Assembly (NCBI GenBank): GCA_013339895.1
Contig: JABACO010000006.1
Location: forward strand, 5,064,084 to 5,128,083
DNA: 64,000 nucleotides
Direction: 5' to 3'
Origin: Ephydatia muelleri
Lineage: Eukaryota; Porifera; Demospongiae; Spongillida; Spongillidae
This document shows, piece by piece, positions 33,791-44,659 of this stretch. The position numbers and the translations under genes were made by a program. The notes under the pieces were generated by a model. The model had not been told where the DNA came from. It ran no database searches and saw only the letters and a list, made by a program, of their open reading frames with translations. Numbering within the stretch: the stretch's first letter is position 1; each line of letters opens with the position of its first letter.

Positions 33791-34099
33791 GATGTCTTAT
33801 TTCCACCTCAACACTTGTCCTTTTGTGCCATTGTCCATGTGTTATGTTGTGTTGTTTGTCTATCTTTTGTCAATATCATATACCATTAGATTTGCTATCC
33901 CTTTCTACAGGCATATAGTATAGTACAAAACCTAAGAATATAGATGTAGATACGTTGGATCTTACTTCCCCCATAACACATGATGTCAGAAGATAGAATA
34001 GTCATGAAGGATGCCAGGGTCACAAGGTCATGCTTATTTAATAGGAACAGATAGCTATTTTTAAAGTGTGTGCACATGTGTACATGTGTGTGTGTGTGC

Positions 34100-35980
34100 A
34101 TGTGAATGCATGCATGAGGAAAACTGAGCTACTTTTTCAATCAAATTATACCAGATATAACTTTGCAGCACCTGACTGTACTCATGCAAGATATAGCCCT
34201 TTTACTATGTTAAATCTGTGTGTGCCGCTTTTATGTGCAGTCATCAGATAACTGTTAAATCAACCGAAGTATGCATGCAATATATTACAGATGCCTAGCA
34301 ATCAATCAATCTAAAAAATTCTTTGTCTGCAGTTGGCTATACGTGTTTGTAATCACGCAACTCACCTTTATAAAAGCATGGAGAACATGACTCTGTACAA
34401 TATTGAAGGGATTCGGCATGCACTTATTCCATCTATGGTCTATGCAGAAGTAACTTATTTTATGTTTCATGGATACCACCATACCCTTTGAAGTAGCTAA
34501 AAAAAAGGGGGGGGGGGGGGGGGGGGGGGTCCTCAAAAACATACCCATCCTTTGTAAATCAACATTTTGGGGGACTAGAGAGAGGTTACACATTGCAGGC
34601 CCAACACACTATTGTACAACTATGTTCTTGGCATGTTCAAAGTATGCAAATATGAAACCAGCCTGAGAATTAGTCTCTAGGCAAGCCATCTATATTCCAA
34701 CAAGACAATATATTTTCTCTTTACAAGGACATAACAGGAACAAATAAGGACATGCCAATGGCATTACTATAGCAGGTTTCTACTTTCTATACAAGATGAT
34801 CGCTTACTCCACTAATCTATATGTCCGAGTGTACTCTCTTCACAGATTAAACTACATGTGCCCCTTTCTCATTGGTTATTTGCTCACTAGGTACACAATG
34901 TGTGCTAAACATGAAGTCAATCCCACAATACTCTTTGTTTTGGCAATTAGATATAGATGAAGTTGTATGTGAGGTTGAGTGAAACATAGTCACACAACTT
35001 ACCCCCCCCCCTAACTAGTGTGAAATGGATAGTTTCAGTATAGTTTTAAGCTTATTGAAAGTTCTTTTTTAAATGCACATGGACATTGTCAACATCAACT
35101 TTACCATGACTCCTCATTATTCATACTAGTTTCTCACAGGAATTTTTTTATATGCCTATTTCTCATAACCTTCAGGCCCCTTATGCTTGTTGATGAATAG
35201 TTAGGTGTGTATCCTCAACCATAATTTCTTATAGCAGCAATAATGTTCCAAATTAGCATTTGATGATGTAACTAATAAACATTAAACATTCTCATCGCAA
35301 TTTATACAGTACAGAGTCTGAATTTTTTTCTTTTTTCAGAATTGACTTGTGCTATGACATGATGTTTATTCATGCGCAAAGCTCTTTGTTTCCTTCCCAC
35401 AGATGTGACTTGTATTGTTCGATTTTGCTCCATTCTTTTTTCATTGTCAACACATCTCGGTATTAATTGCCAGCATTGTTATATATGCTTTATGCGAACC
35501 CAATGTTAAAGTAGATGCTTTATTACTAGGCATATAGTCGTTTATAGCTATGTCAAGTTCCTCTATGATACCTTAAAAGTGACCAAATATTCAAGATGAA
35601 AAGCACCTATATATTGTTGTTGTTTATAGCTATGGTAATAAGTATGCTACACTTAGAAATACAATACATTCATCCATGTGCACTGTTGCACACTGCAGTC
35701 CTTGAGCACATCTTGTCCAAGGTGGCACGAGCAAAAATACTTGTGCATTGGCTCAAACCAAACAGCAATGTAGATTGTAGGCAGTATAGAGTTGGTTTTA
35801 TAGGTGAGTCATTATTGATTGAATACAGTAAGTATAAATTTTCATTAACTGACCTTTCTGGTCAGTTAATTGAAGTTCAAAATTTGATTTTGATCATATT
35901 GTAAGTTCAATTATTTGATTTGAATGTAATAACAAGACAGGAATATTTTTTAGTAATCACAAAGTACCACTTTATTAAAA
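34100..35980. other. Spacer with poly-G tract and small paralogous patches
   Basis: A run of about 23 G at 34507-34529. 34670-34780 (AGGCAAGCCATCTATATTCC, AACAGGAACAAATAAGGACA) resembles 52370-52460. No gene recognised. Confidence 0.5.
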
Positions 35981-35984
35981 TATA

Positions 35985-36545
35985 TGCTATACCATCTTTG
36001 GCAACTTGCTTTCATGCTGTTGTTTAATTGATTGGGAGATTCGGTCGTTGAGCTTTATGGAAATGCAGCTGAGTAAATTACAAATCCGTGCACTTTCTTG
36101 TCCATTTTGCCTCATGTGCCTACAGACTGCATCACAAAACTGCAAGTACACCAAGTTTGAAATCAAAGTCTATTGACAAAGTTGCCTGTGTGGATCTCAT
36201 AGTCATCCAAATGTTTTGGCTGACACACAAGGTAATATATTATTTACTTTTTGGCGCCGTCCCAATCTCCATATGAATAAACAAGGAACCATCCCAGCTC
36301 TGAGCACTGGGGGATTCAATGCATCACTTTCACAAATAAACGGCAGCTGCAAGAACAGTCAAATATGCTGTTAAACTTATTTTTTACATTGAACAGACCT
36401 ATACAACATAGTACATAAACCCAACACACAGACATATCTATAATGGTTTTTAAGACAATGTCATGGCCATGTTCTGACATGATGGCCTGGCACTTCGGCT
36501 TCTAAAAAGTACAACACTGAAGAAGATGCTGTATCTGCCTTTCAC
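35985..36545. repeat. Uninterrupted paralogous segment (empty site)
   Basis: Carries in one piece the two parts found at 30090-30450 and 33010-33280. It serves as the empty-site comparison for the DIRS-type insertion. Confidence 0.65.
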
Positions 36546-36550
36546 CCTAG

Positions 36551-36678
36551 CAATAGACCCTTCCCTTTAAGAACTCCGGACGTGACATCACTCATTAATG
36601 TATACTTAACCCAATTCGTGAAGTACGTTGATTAGTGATGTCACATCCGGAGTTCTTCTTAAAGGGAAGGGTCTATTG
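36551..36678. mobile_element. Foldback element D (128 bp)
   Basis: CAATAGACCCTTCCCTTTAA...GAACTCCGGACGTGACATCA on the left is complemented on the right with minor mismatches; arms about 45 bp. It sits at the junction between two paralogous segments. No coding capacity. Confidence 0.85.
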
Positions 36679-36937
36679 ATGATGACATGGCTTACTTCAT
36701 GGGTGAGTCACTGTTTGTGGCCTGTCGTGCCCAATATGGAGAACAAGTGGGAAAATGGGAAGTAAAAAACCAACGCAACATGCCATACAGTACAACAAAT
36801 GGAATGGAGAGGAGGGTTGTAAAGAAAGTAAAAAAAAAAAAAGCTGTCGCAGGAGAGGGAATGGGGAGGAGGATACATCAAGCTAATAGAGGTGGGGGAT
36901 TGTGATGCAGAACAACAAGAAATCATTGTGAACTCAC

Positions 36938-37057
36938 TAATTCTCTTTCCTCGTCTGCAATTGGCTGTACGTGTGTACAAGAGCACAGCCGCAGCCAGCA
37001 GGATCGCTATGGCAACGACTCCACCAATGACACCCACAACAATGCAGTACAGACCAC
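36938..37057 (-). CDS. Transmembrane exon of receptor gene 4
   Basis: A 120-nt phase 1-1 exon with acceptor CCCATAG and donor GTGAGT. It encodes GLYCIVVGVIGGVVAIAILL, then AAAVLLYT and the basic stop-transfer CRRGKR. It would follow the FN3 exon 39591-39331 in frame on the same strand. Copies exist at 53169-53265 and 53925-54010 (plus strand) and near 29090-29150. This is the only intact one. Its cytoplasmic exons were not found downstream. Confidence 0.65.
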
Positions 37058-37329
37058 CTATGGGTTAGTAAATCATCACAACCGTGCCCACCCTTTGTAC
37101 TTAGCATCCAGCCAGTGTGTGTGGGTGTGTGTATGTGTGTTATGTGTGTGTGTATGTGTGTGTATGTGTGCTATGTGTGTGTTATGTGTGTGTGGTGTGT
37201 GTGTGTGGTGTAGGAGCACCGATATCAGTTATTTTGGTTAAATATTCAGTCCATGCATTGTTTTACACTAACATTCTTCAGTGTTAGGAAGAATGCCCAG
37301 CTAAGCAGCACTAATTAGAACCATCTGTG

Positions 37330-38275
37330 CCCATTCATCTCTCTCATGCCTCCTCATCCCCCTCCCTCCTATCCCAGTCCTCCGCTCTACCTCTCTCTCC
37401 TCTCTCCTCCTGCTGCCCTCTCTCCTCCCTCCCTCGCTTCCCTCCCCTCTCTTCCCCTCCTCCCTCTCTTCCCCTCCCCTCCCTCTCTTCCCCGTTCCCC
37501 CCCTCTTCCCTCCCTCCCTCTTTTCCCCCTCCCTCTCTTCCCCTCCCTCCCTCTCTCTCCTCTCTCCCCTCTCTCTCCCTCTCTTCCCCTCCCTCCCTCC
37601 ATCCTTCCCTCCCTCCCTCTCTTCCCCTCCCCCTCCCTCCCTCCCCTCTCCCTCCCCATCCCCCTCCCTCTCTCTCCCCACCCTCCCTCCTGCTTCCCCT
37701 CCCCCTCCCTCCCCTCGCTTTTCCCCTCCCCCTCCCTCCCTCTCTTCCCCTCCCCCTCCCTCTCTTCCCCTCCCTCCCTCCCTCCTCTCTTCCCCTCCTC
37801 CCTCTCTTCCCTCCCTCCCTCTCGGTTCCCTGCCTCCCTCTCTTATCCCTCCCTCCTCTCTTCACCTCTTCCCTCCCTCCCTCTCTTCCCCTCCCTCCCT
37901 CTCTCCGCTCCCTCCCTCTCTTCCCCTCCCTCCCTCTCTTCCCCCCTCCCTCTCTGCCCCCCCTCCCTCCCTCTCTTCCCCTCCCGTCCCTCTCTTCTCC
38001 CTCTCTTCTCCACTCTCCGCTCCCCCTCTCCTCGGCTCGCTACTTTAAGCTCACCCCTCTCTACCCTCCCTGCCCTCTTGCCCGACTCCCACTCCCTCCC
38101 TACTTACGCCCCTCCTTACTTCCCCTCCCTCGCCTCTCTCCCCCCCTCCTCTCTTCCCCTCCTCTCTCCTCCTCCCTCCCTCTCTTCCCCTCCCTCCCTC
38201 CCTCCCTCCCCTCCCTCCCTCCCTCCCTCTCTCCCCCTCCCTCCTCTCTTCCCCTCCCTCCCATCCTTTCCTTCA
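37330..38275. repeat. Long polypyrimidine (CCCT)n-type tract, about 940 bp
   Basis: Almost pure C/T on the plus strand, with irregular CCTCCCTCC and CTCTTCCCC units. It opens several 300-codon frames of Pro/Ser/Leu on one strand and Arg/Glu/Gly on the other; these are repeat artefacts. It lies in the presumed intron between the FN3 and membrane exons of gene 4. Confidence 0.95.
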
Positions 38276-38399
38276 ACACGTATTACAGTCCAAAGCGTGC
38301 TGCACTTACTGTAGCCTGGAGACACTTGTGTAGGGAGGAATTTGTCATCACATTCATTGTTGACATTGGCGATTGATTTTTTTAAAACAATCGTTGACA

Positions 38400-38675
38400 T
38401 CAGGTGTTTGTGTGTGTATGTGCATTGATAGGGGTCCATATGTTATTAAGCATTCACACATAGGTGAATGTGTGTGTGGTGATGTGTGTGCATTCACACC
38501 ACACACACATGCACACACAACACGCACAGGTGTACATGTACACACAAACACACAAACATGCACACACACACACACAAACACACACACACAAACATGCACA
38601 CACACACACAAACATGCACACACACACAAACATCCACACACACACACAAACATGCACACACACACACAAAAATGC
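38400..38675. repeat. (CA)n-rich microsatellite
   Basis: CACACA with ACACAAACATGC interruptions in tandem. Confidence 0.95.
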
Positions 38676-39330
38676 TCCAAACGTGGTCACAATGCCAGCC
38701 ATCTTGAGTCATCACGGTACTTGATGACTCGTATCTCTACAGCTTGCTCCCATCTTTTTTTAAAGATGCCATTTTGTTTTGAACCTGCTTGTGGGTCAAG
38801 CGGACAGCATGGTTTGATTTATGCATATATGGCAATCTGCGTTTTGTTGGTGAAAGTGCTCCCAAAGTCTGCTTCAAAATCAGCTTCATAGAAGCTGTTT
38901 GGGAAGGCAGTTGCACAAGTACTGTAGACCACTAGAAGCTGGATTCTTCATCTCCTTTGACCTCCATTAACCTCCATTGAGACAAGCACAGTACAACTTA
39001 TTATAACTAATTGCATAATAGTCATGTGAGAGGTCATTTGGGAGGGTTTTATAATTTAATTCATAAGAGGTTGCTGAAATAAAATACCATGTAGAGCAAT
39101 GTTTTGAATATGAAACCTCAAGACTACAATATGAAGGTATTGTTTGGTAACAATTATTAGCCATTACTGTAACTACTCCTGAAACCTGATGGCAAAATGT
39201 TTCAGGACAAGTTCCGGTACTTCTGGCCAGCTTATTTGGTTTATAATGTGGACCCAATGATGGGTACCACCACTGCTTGTAATCTCCTCTGTAATCCATT
39301 TGTAATCCTCTACCCCTCCCAGCCACTAAC

Positions 39331-39591
39331 CCAGTGGTGTGATGATGGAGCTGGCCACACTGGTCACTCCCACTGCATTGCTAGCTGCCACCTCTATGGT
39401 GTAAGAGGTGGCGGGCATCAGTCCACTGACCAGGCAGGACTCTCCCCAAGATGGCTGGGCCGTCAGCGTCTGTACTACACTGCAGTTCAACAGCACCGTA
39501 ACGTTGATCACCTGAATGGACATGCCCCCTGTGTCCGAGATGTGCCAGCGCACTTGCAAGGAACGACCGTCGTCCAGAGGGTTGATGGAGA
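39331..39591 (-). CDS. FN3-domain exon of receptor gene 4
   Basis: A 261-nt phase 1-1 exon, acceptor GCCCTAG, donor GTTAGT. The fold signature is clear: LQVRWHI (B-strand Trp), LMPATSYTIEVAASNAVG (E-F strand Tyr and the ASNxxG turn) and ASSIITPLG. The phase matches the membrane exon at 37057-36938. With about 2.3 kb of repeat-rich intron between them they form a partial receptor on the minus strand. Confidence 0.75.
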
Positions 39592-39614
39592 CTAGGGCCA
39601 GCACAGATGCAATG

Positions 39615-39715
39615 TGTGTGTATGTGTGTGTGTCTTATGTGTGTGCATGTGTGTATGTATGTGTGTGTGTATGTGTGTGTGCGTGTGTGTGTGTGTGTGG
39701 TGTGTGGGTGTGCCC
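39615..39715. repeat. (GT)n microsatellite
   Basis: Imperfect TGTG tract in the short intron between the two FN3 exons. Confidence 0.93.
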
Positions 39716-39786
39716 AATCATATGTATGTAGAAGGGAAATAGTCCATGAAGGGTGTGGCTACGGAATATGGATGTGGCTATCTCAC

Positions 39787-39929
39787 CTGTGGTGGTTGGT
39801 GGTGGCCATGATTTGGTGGGGAGTTCCCGCCACTCCCAACTTGACAGCCTTCAGTCTTAGCAAATATGTGCTACCAGCACTGAGTCTCCAGACCTTACCT
39901 GTTGTACTGTTGCCAGGAAATGTCACATT
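39787..39929 (-). CDS. Probable second half of an FN3 domain, gene 4
   Basis: NVTFPGNSTTGKVWRLSAGS, then TYLLRLKAVKLGVAGTPHQ. The latter resembles FN3 strands E-F. The acceptor CCTCCACAG uses the adjacent (CCCT)n microsatellite as its polypyrimidine tract. The exon ends in phase 2, which does not fit the phase 1 start of 39591-39331, so an exon is missing or the gene is damaged. Minus-strand stretches at about 40165-40210 (VELQGPNAMC) and 40400-40500 (REGLWDAIDSQPKFLFCQHL) may be further upstream exons but are not recognised. Confidence 0.5.
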
Positions 39930-39934
39930 CTGTG

Positions 39935-40125
39935 GAGGAGGGAGGGAGGGAGGGGAGGAGGGAGGGAGGGAGGGAGGGAGGGAGGGAGGAGGAGGGAGGG
40001 AGGGGAGGAGGGAGGGAGGGAGGGGGGAGGGAGGGAGGGAGGGAGGGAGGGAGGAGGAGGGAGGGAGGGAGGGAGGGAGGGAGGGAGGGAGGGAGGGAGG
40101 GAGGGAGGGAGGGAGGGAGGGAGAG
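39935..40125. repeat. (GGGA)n microsatellite
   Basis: About 190 nt of GGGA/GGAG repeats on the plus strand, immediately upstream of the 39929-39787 exon as read on the minus strand. Confidence 0.97.
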
Positions 40126-40749
40126 AGGAGTGCGCATAAATGCGTGGGTGATTCAAACAAATAATAGATGCACATGGCATTGGGTCCTTGCAACTCCACT
40201 TGCAGTTGTGGAGTGATTAATTGTGTGTGTGTGTGTGTGGGTGTGTGGAGTCTGTGGGTGTGTGGTCTGTATGAGTGTGGAGTGTGTATGTGCGTTGTGG
40301 TGTATGTTGTGTAGTGTGTGTGTAGTGTGTGGGTGTGTGCACAAGTGAATGACAGAGCGATCTAGGTATGTACATGTGTTACCATGCATACACTGCACCT
40401 CGTGGTATAGCTGTGGCAGATGTTGGCAGAAGAGAAACTTGGGTTGACTATCGATGGCGTCCCAGAGTCCTTCTCGGGCGTACTTGGCGTACACACACAC
40501 ATCGAAAATAATTCCCATTATACTCCAGTATAAAACATACGCATCACGTATGCCTCAAAAGCGATATTTATCAACAGTGCGAGCATGTGGATATGTATGT
40601 GGGTGCGTGCTATGTGCATGCGTACGTGTGTTTATTATGTGTACAGCATGCAAATTCAGTGCCACTGACTTCTATATACTGCCCACATCTTACTCATTTC
40701 GTACGCTTAGGGCAGGGGTAAAAATATAAGCATGGCCTATATCAGGTCC

Positions 40750-41680
40750 GTAACCTTTGGGGTTGTACACAGAATGGTGTTCACGAAGTGGGTAGCTTTT
40801 CACTTCTGATGTAAAAACACTGATGGCTTCCTAGTCTTGTACCCAGACGTAGAAATTATACGTATGAGTGAGTAGGCGTGCTCTACAGTGCTGTGTGGAC
40901 CCCTAATCTTCAGCATTGCCTACAAATGCCCTAAAAATTAAAGTAGGATAAGGCTGCTGTGTTTAACTCTTTAGTGGGCAAAGCCAATTATTACGGTAAA
41001 CATGTTGTGCAAAATAAAAGTACGTGTTGCAGGAAAACATAGTTAGCAAACAACTTGCACTATATGACCAGAAAACAACTGATCAATATGTTGTTGACTG
41101 CAAAGTGTTAACTGTTTACATAAACAGAGTAGCTTTAGTATAGCACCTGTGGCGCGATATTGCTCTGTTGCCCTTGAAAGAGTTAACTCAGTATTTTAAC
41201 AATGTGTATTTTCTTCACACAGACTCTCATTGTTACGTTTATGTATTCATGCCAGTTTATTTATTCATACCACTGCATTACCAGCAAAATTTATTATTGT
41301 ACACAATTACGTATGTAATTGTATGTAATTGTATGTGTGTATGTGCATCTGTGCATGCGTGTATATGTATGTGTGTAAGTTATGTGCGTGTGTACACATG
41401 GTGTGCATGTGTGTGTGCATATGTGTTATGTTCATCTGTGTGTGCTTGTGTGCACATGTGTGTGTTTACGTGTGTGCACAATGTGTGTATGTTATATCTG
41501 TGTGTGCACATTCTGGGAGTGGAGGACCTCTCTCGGAACAAGGACTGGGACTGATCTTCCTACCTGGTGTCTGTGTCAGGGCCTATTATTGTTTGAGAAA
41601 CTAATACACACCTCTGGGGCATTTGACACGTGTGTGAGAAATTATCTCATGCCATATAGGGTAGGACTAACTATCAAGAA
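40750..41680. other. Spacer with GT-rich tract
   Basis: No exon recognised except that UHRF1-like coding starts just after. A GT-rich tract lies at 41330-41515. Short frames here are repeat-driven. Confidence 0.45.
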
Positions 41681-41689
41681 AAAAAAACA

Positions 41690-42550
41690 ACATGATAAGG
41701 TGGATGCAGGGATCTTCCTCTGTATGGGGCATGGTTTGAGGCCATAGTCTTCACTGGGTAACTCCAGTTGATGGGAAAGAAGGGATTTGCAGGTGCGTGT
41801 GTGTGCGTGGGAGAAGGGGTGAGATTTTAGAGGGCGTGTCTTAGAGGTGTGGTCTCACTGCAGCTACTCAGAGAATGAAGTGGTAAAGCTAAGCTGTAAT
41901 GAGGTGAGGCCCAGGGCTGGTACCGGGATCAGGTATGTGTCTGACAAACTGTGCCCACTAGGCCATCCTTCTGACCACATGCCTGGCCACCAAACCACAC
42001 TGTCTTGACACAGCTAAGTGTGGACCAGACTGTCATGGTCAACTACAACCCAGACTGCTCCAAGCAGAGAGGTTTTCGGTACGATGCCATTTTAACCAGG
42101 AAAGTAGAAAATGGAAAAAATATATTTTGCAAAATGCTGCTACGGTGTGCAGTGCCAAATGCAAGTGTGTGCTAAGTAGCCAATAGTGGACTGTTAGAGA
42201 TTTGGAGGGGTGTATGTGGTGGAGGTTTAGGTGATGTTTCAAGGTTGGTTGATGAAATACGAATTGTTGTTGTATTTATATGTGAGGTCATGTGCAATTA
42301 TTATAATATAATAATAAGGGTGTGGTTTTACTATGCAGGGCAATATTTTGGCTTAATTGGTCGATGTGTAAGAAGGTGCCACCAGAGGGTCTTCAGGACC
42401 TAGGCGTTATCTGATTGGGCCATCTTCCGAGATATTAGTCTAAGGCTTCCTCAGGAGATGATGGGCAGGAGGAGATGGAGAAGAGAAAGAAGCCAGACTG
42501 TGACCGCTGCAAAGACGATTGCAACAAGAAGTGCAAGTTCTGTGCATGTT

Positions 42551-42581
<31 letters not shown>

Positions 42582-43073
42582 GGGAGAAGCAGGACCCAGA
42601 CAAGCAGATCTTGTGCGGCGAGTGTGACATGGCCTTCCACCTCTAGTGTCTGGACCCACCCTTCACAGATGTTCCTGATGATGAGGACTGGTGTGTGTGT
42701 TTGCATGTGCATGTGCATGTGCATGTGCATAGGGGTGTACGTTGACCTGGTGACCTTTTAGGTACTGTCCCCAGTGCAAGACAGATGTGTTGGAGGTGAT
42801 TAAGGCCGGGGAGAAGCTGCGACTGTCTAAGAAGAAGGCAAAAATGGTGTCAAAGAAGCAGGAAACGAACAGAGACTGGGGAAAGGTTGGTTTTGGATTT
42901 GGTAGGGATCGCTGGGTGGTGTAAGGGCTGTAGCAGGTTTCAGCTGGTTCTCCACCATCTAGGGGATGGTGTGTGTCGGGCGTACGAAGGTGTGCACCCT
43001 TGTCCCCTCCGATCACTTTGGCCCCATTCCCAGGGTACCAGTGGGATCTTTATGGAAGTTCCGTGTTCCATAA
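41690..43073 (+). pseudogene. UHRF1-like: UHRF1-like gene, truncated and disabled
   Basis: Six exon remnants in UHRF1 order. Tandem Tudor: KVDA/RDLPLYGAWFEAIVFTG (to 41757), YSENEVVKLSCNEVRPRA (41864-41932), VMVNYNPDCSKQRGFRYDA (42014-42103). PHD region: CDRCKDDCNKKCKFCAC and QDPDKQILCGECDMAFHL (42455-42690), then WYCPQCKTDVLEVIKAGEKL (42762-42885). SRA start: [20 protein letters not shown] and [10 protein letters not shown] (from 42963). UHRF1 reads hemimethylated DNA and H3K9me and recruits DNMT1. Splice sites remain, but there is a 1-nt deletion in the Ala codon at about 41707, a (GT)n-(G)n expansion inside the PHD, an in-frame TAG (MAFHL-stop-CLDPP, near 42644) where the family has Tyr, and a stop at 43071-43073. 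The N-terminal ubiquitin-like domain, most of the SRA, and the RING are absent. Confidence 0.88.
42548..42585. repeat. (GT)n-(G)n expansion inside the UHRF1-like PHD exon
   Basis: (GT)n followed by about 22 G, exactly where UHRF1 proteins have the Cys-x2-Cys-Gly-Gly turn (TGTGTGC-GG). The expansion starts from codons for Val-Cys-Gly-Gly and shifts the frame. Confidence 0.85.
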
Positions 43074-43120
43074 GTGAGCTAGCAAATGACAATAATGTCT
43101 GAGCAATGAATGCAAGGCAG

Positions 43121-43190
43121 CCAGAGACTCGCATACCAGGAGCTTTTTAAAGCCATCCATTTAAAAAGCTCCTGGTGTATCAGACTCTGT
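43121..43190. repeat. Small foldback at the 3' edge of the UHRF1-like relic
   Basis: ATACCAGGAGCTTTTTAAA is complemented by TTTAAAAAGCTCCTGGTGTAT with an 8-bp loop; weaker pairing extends outward. It lies 50 bp past the point where UHRF1-like coding ends. Confidence 0.8.
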
Positions 43191-44074
43191 CAAGCTGACT
43201 GTTGGCAGCATAGTTGGATCAGGAACTCGATCGGCTGAAGGATCACTGTCCAAGTGGGAATGAATGACTCCTAGCATTGCCATTTTATTACGCCAAGGTC
43301 CAGTGATGGCTCATCCCTAAGTCCATCCACAGCACACTTGTCTGAGTGTACAATGTTTGGTGGGTGTGGTTTATTCATGGTGGGTATTTATTGCTGTTCA
43401 CAAACAGTTTATGGCTCAGTCCAGAGTGTATGATGTGTTGCACTGAGGTGGGTTTTGTTTCGTCTGGTGGGCATTTAATAGAATAGAACTCAGTCTACAG
43501 CATGACTACGTGAGTGTTGTGCAGTGGGCATGAATTAGGTTTGTCTGCATTCAGCCATACGCTCGTGTTCTGATCCAAGGTGCGATTCTCTTTCATGTGT
43601 GTAACTGCCATGAGTGTTACTACATTCATGGGCATCGGAACCGGTCCGGCGGCCGCCGGACCAAAATAAGTAAATATTATTATTATGAACTGATAAGGGC
43701 ATGACGCCCATTCGCATGCATCTAATTATTTCCTGTCTTTGTGCAAGCACGAATGAAGTGTTAACGTGCAACGATAATGTACATGTATAACAATGTTGGG
43801 GGTCATCTGATAATCTAAAAGAGAAATGGATGCCGCTCGCTCAATATTATTGTCCGTCCCTTGGTCTGCAGTAGAAATTTCATCCGTCTAAGTCGTTTCC
43901 CTTTCCAAAACGTTCGCTTGGAAACGCGCTCATTTAGAGCAGAGTGGTGTGAAAAGCACAGCTGATCATAGATGTTATTGCAGAAGAGTATTTGTTCGAG
44001 GTAACGAACACCGCCTTAGCCAGTTTGGTCATTTTATGCATGTATGCAAGTGTTTGAAGCATTTCAAATGTACT
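43190..44074. other. Spacer without gene
   Basis: No domain-bearing frame. Includes GGTCCGGCGGCCGCCGGACC (43642-43661), a perfect 20-bp palindrome. Confidence 0.5.
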
Positions 44075-44456
44075 CCCTAAGAAAAATTATTTCCAAGACT
44101 TGCCAAGATTTGTTCCAAATTCTTGCGTGATAAGTGTTCCATTTTTTCTAGAGCACTATTAAACATGCTTATCCTATTAAATTGCAGGCATATCACTGTA
44201 CTAGCTTGTGCAGGTTGAAGAGTTTCAAAAAAGCGTTCCCCCGAGGAGTTATAAAGCGGCACGCCCCTTAGCATATCAGCGCGCATGCCTAGTCGGGGGA
44301 ACGCTTATTTGAAATTCTTCAACCTGCACAAGTTAGTGCAGTGATATGCCTGCAATTTAATAGGATAAGCATGTTTAATAGTGCTCTAGAAAAAATGGAA
44401 CACTTATCACGCAAGAATTTGGAACAAGTCTTGGAAATAATTTTTCGTAGGGCTAA
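44075..44456. mobile_element. Long foldback element B (about 380 bp)
   Basis: Arms of about 165 bp with few mismatches: AAAAATTATTTCCAAGACTTG, TTATCCTATTAAATTGCAGGC and TGCAGGTTGAAGA recur inverted around a loop at about 44247-44292. Ends near 44083 and 44445. No coding capacity. Confidence 0.9.
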
Positions 44457-44522
44457 TCGCAATTTCGAATTCATAGCATGATTTTTGGGCGGCGAAATTC
44501 CTTATGGTTTAGGACGTTAATA

Positions 44523-44640
44523 AGTAAAGCTTCTGGGGCTCCGCCCCAGACCCCGATAGGGGAGCTTACAGCTACCCCTTTGCTGGGCGGGAGGGGGTGT
44601 AACCCCCTCCCGCACCCACCCCCTTCATTATTTATTCATT
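44523..44640 (-). repeat. GGCGGATCC-family repeat with hairpin cores
   Basis: CTGGGGCTCCGCCCCAGACC, GGGGAGCTTACAGCTACCCC and GGGCGGGAGGGGGT follow the order seen at 20520-20690 and, in part, 61360-61405. Confidence 0.65.
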
Positions 44641-44659
44641 TGCCAGACCACCTTTCGAC

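Noticed and set aside
37327-38376. Frames of over 300 codons rich in Ser/Pro/Leu or, on the other strand, Arg/Glu/Gly
   Set aside because: They are produced by a pyrimidine-only tract; several frames on both strands are open at once and composition follows the repeat.
39895-40216. Pro/Leu/Ser and Gly/Arg/Glu frames near 40 kb
   Set aside because: Translation of (GGGA)n; only the short non-repeat part 39929-39787 looks like an exon.
40400-40500. Minus-strand stretch REGLWDAIDSQPKFLFCQHL as a named domain
   Set aside because: It looks coding but I cannot assign a family or confident splice sites; mentioned only as a possible exon of gene 4.
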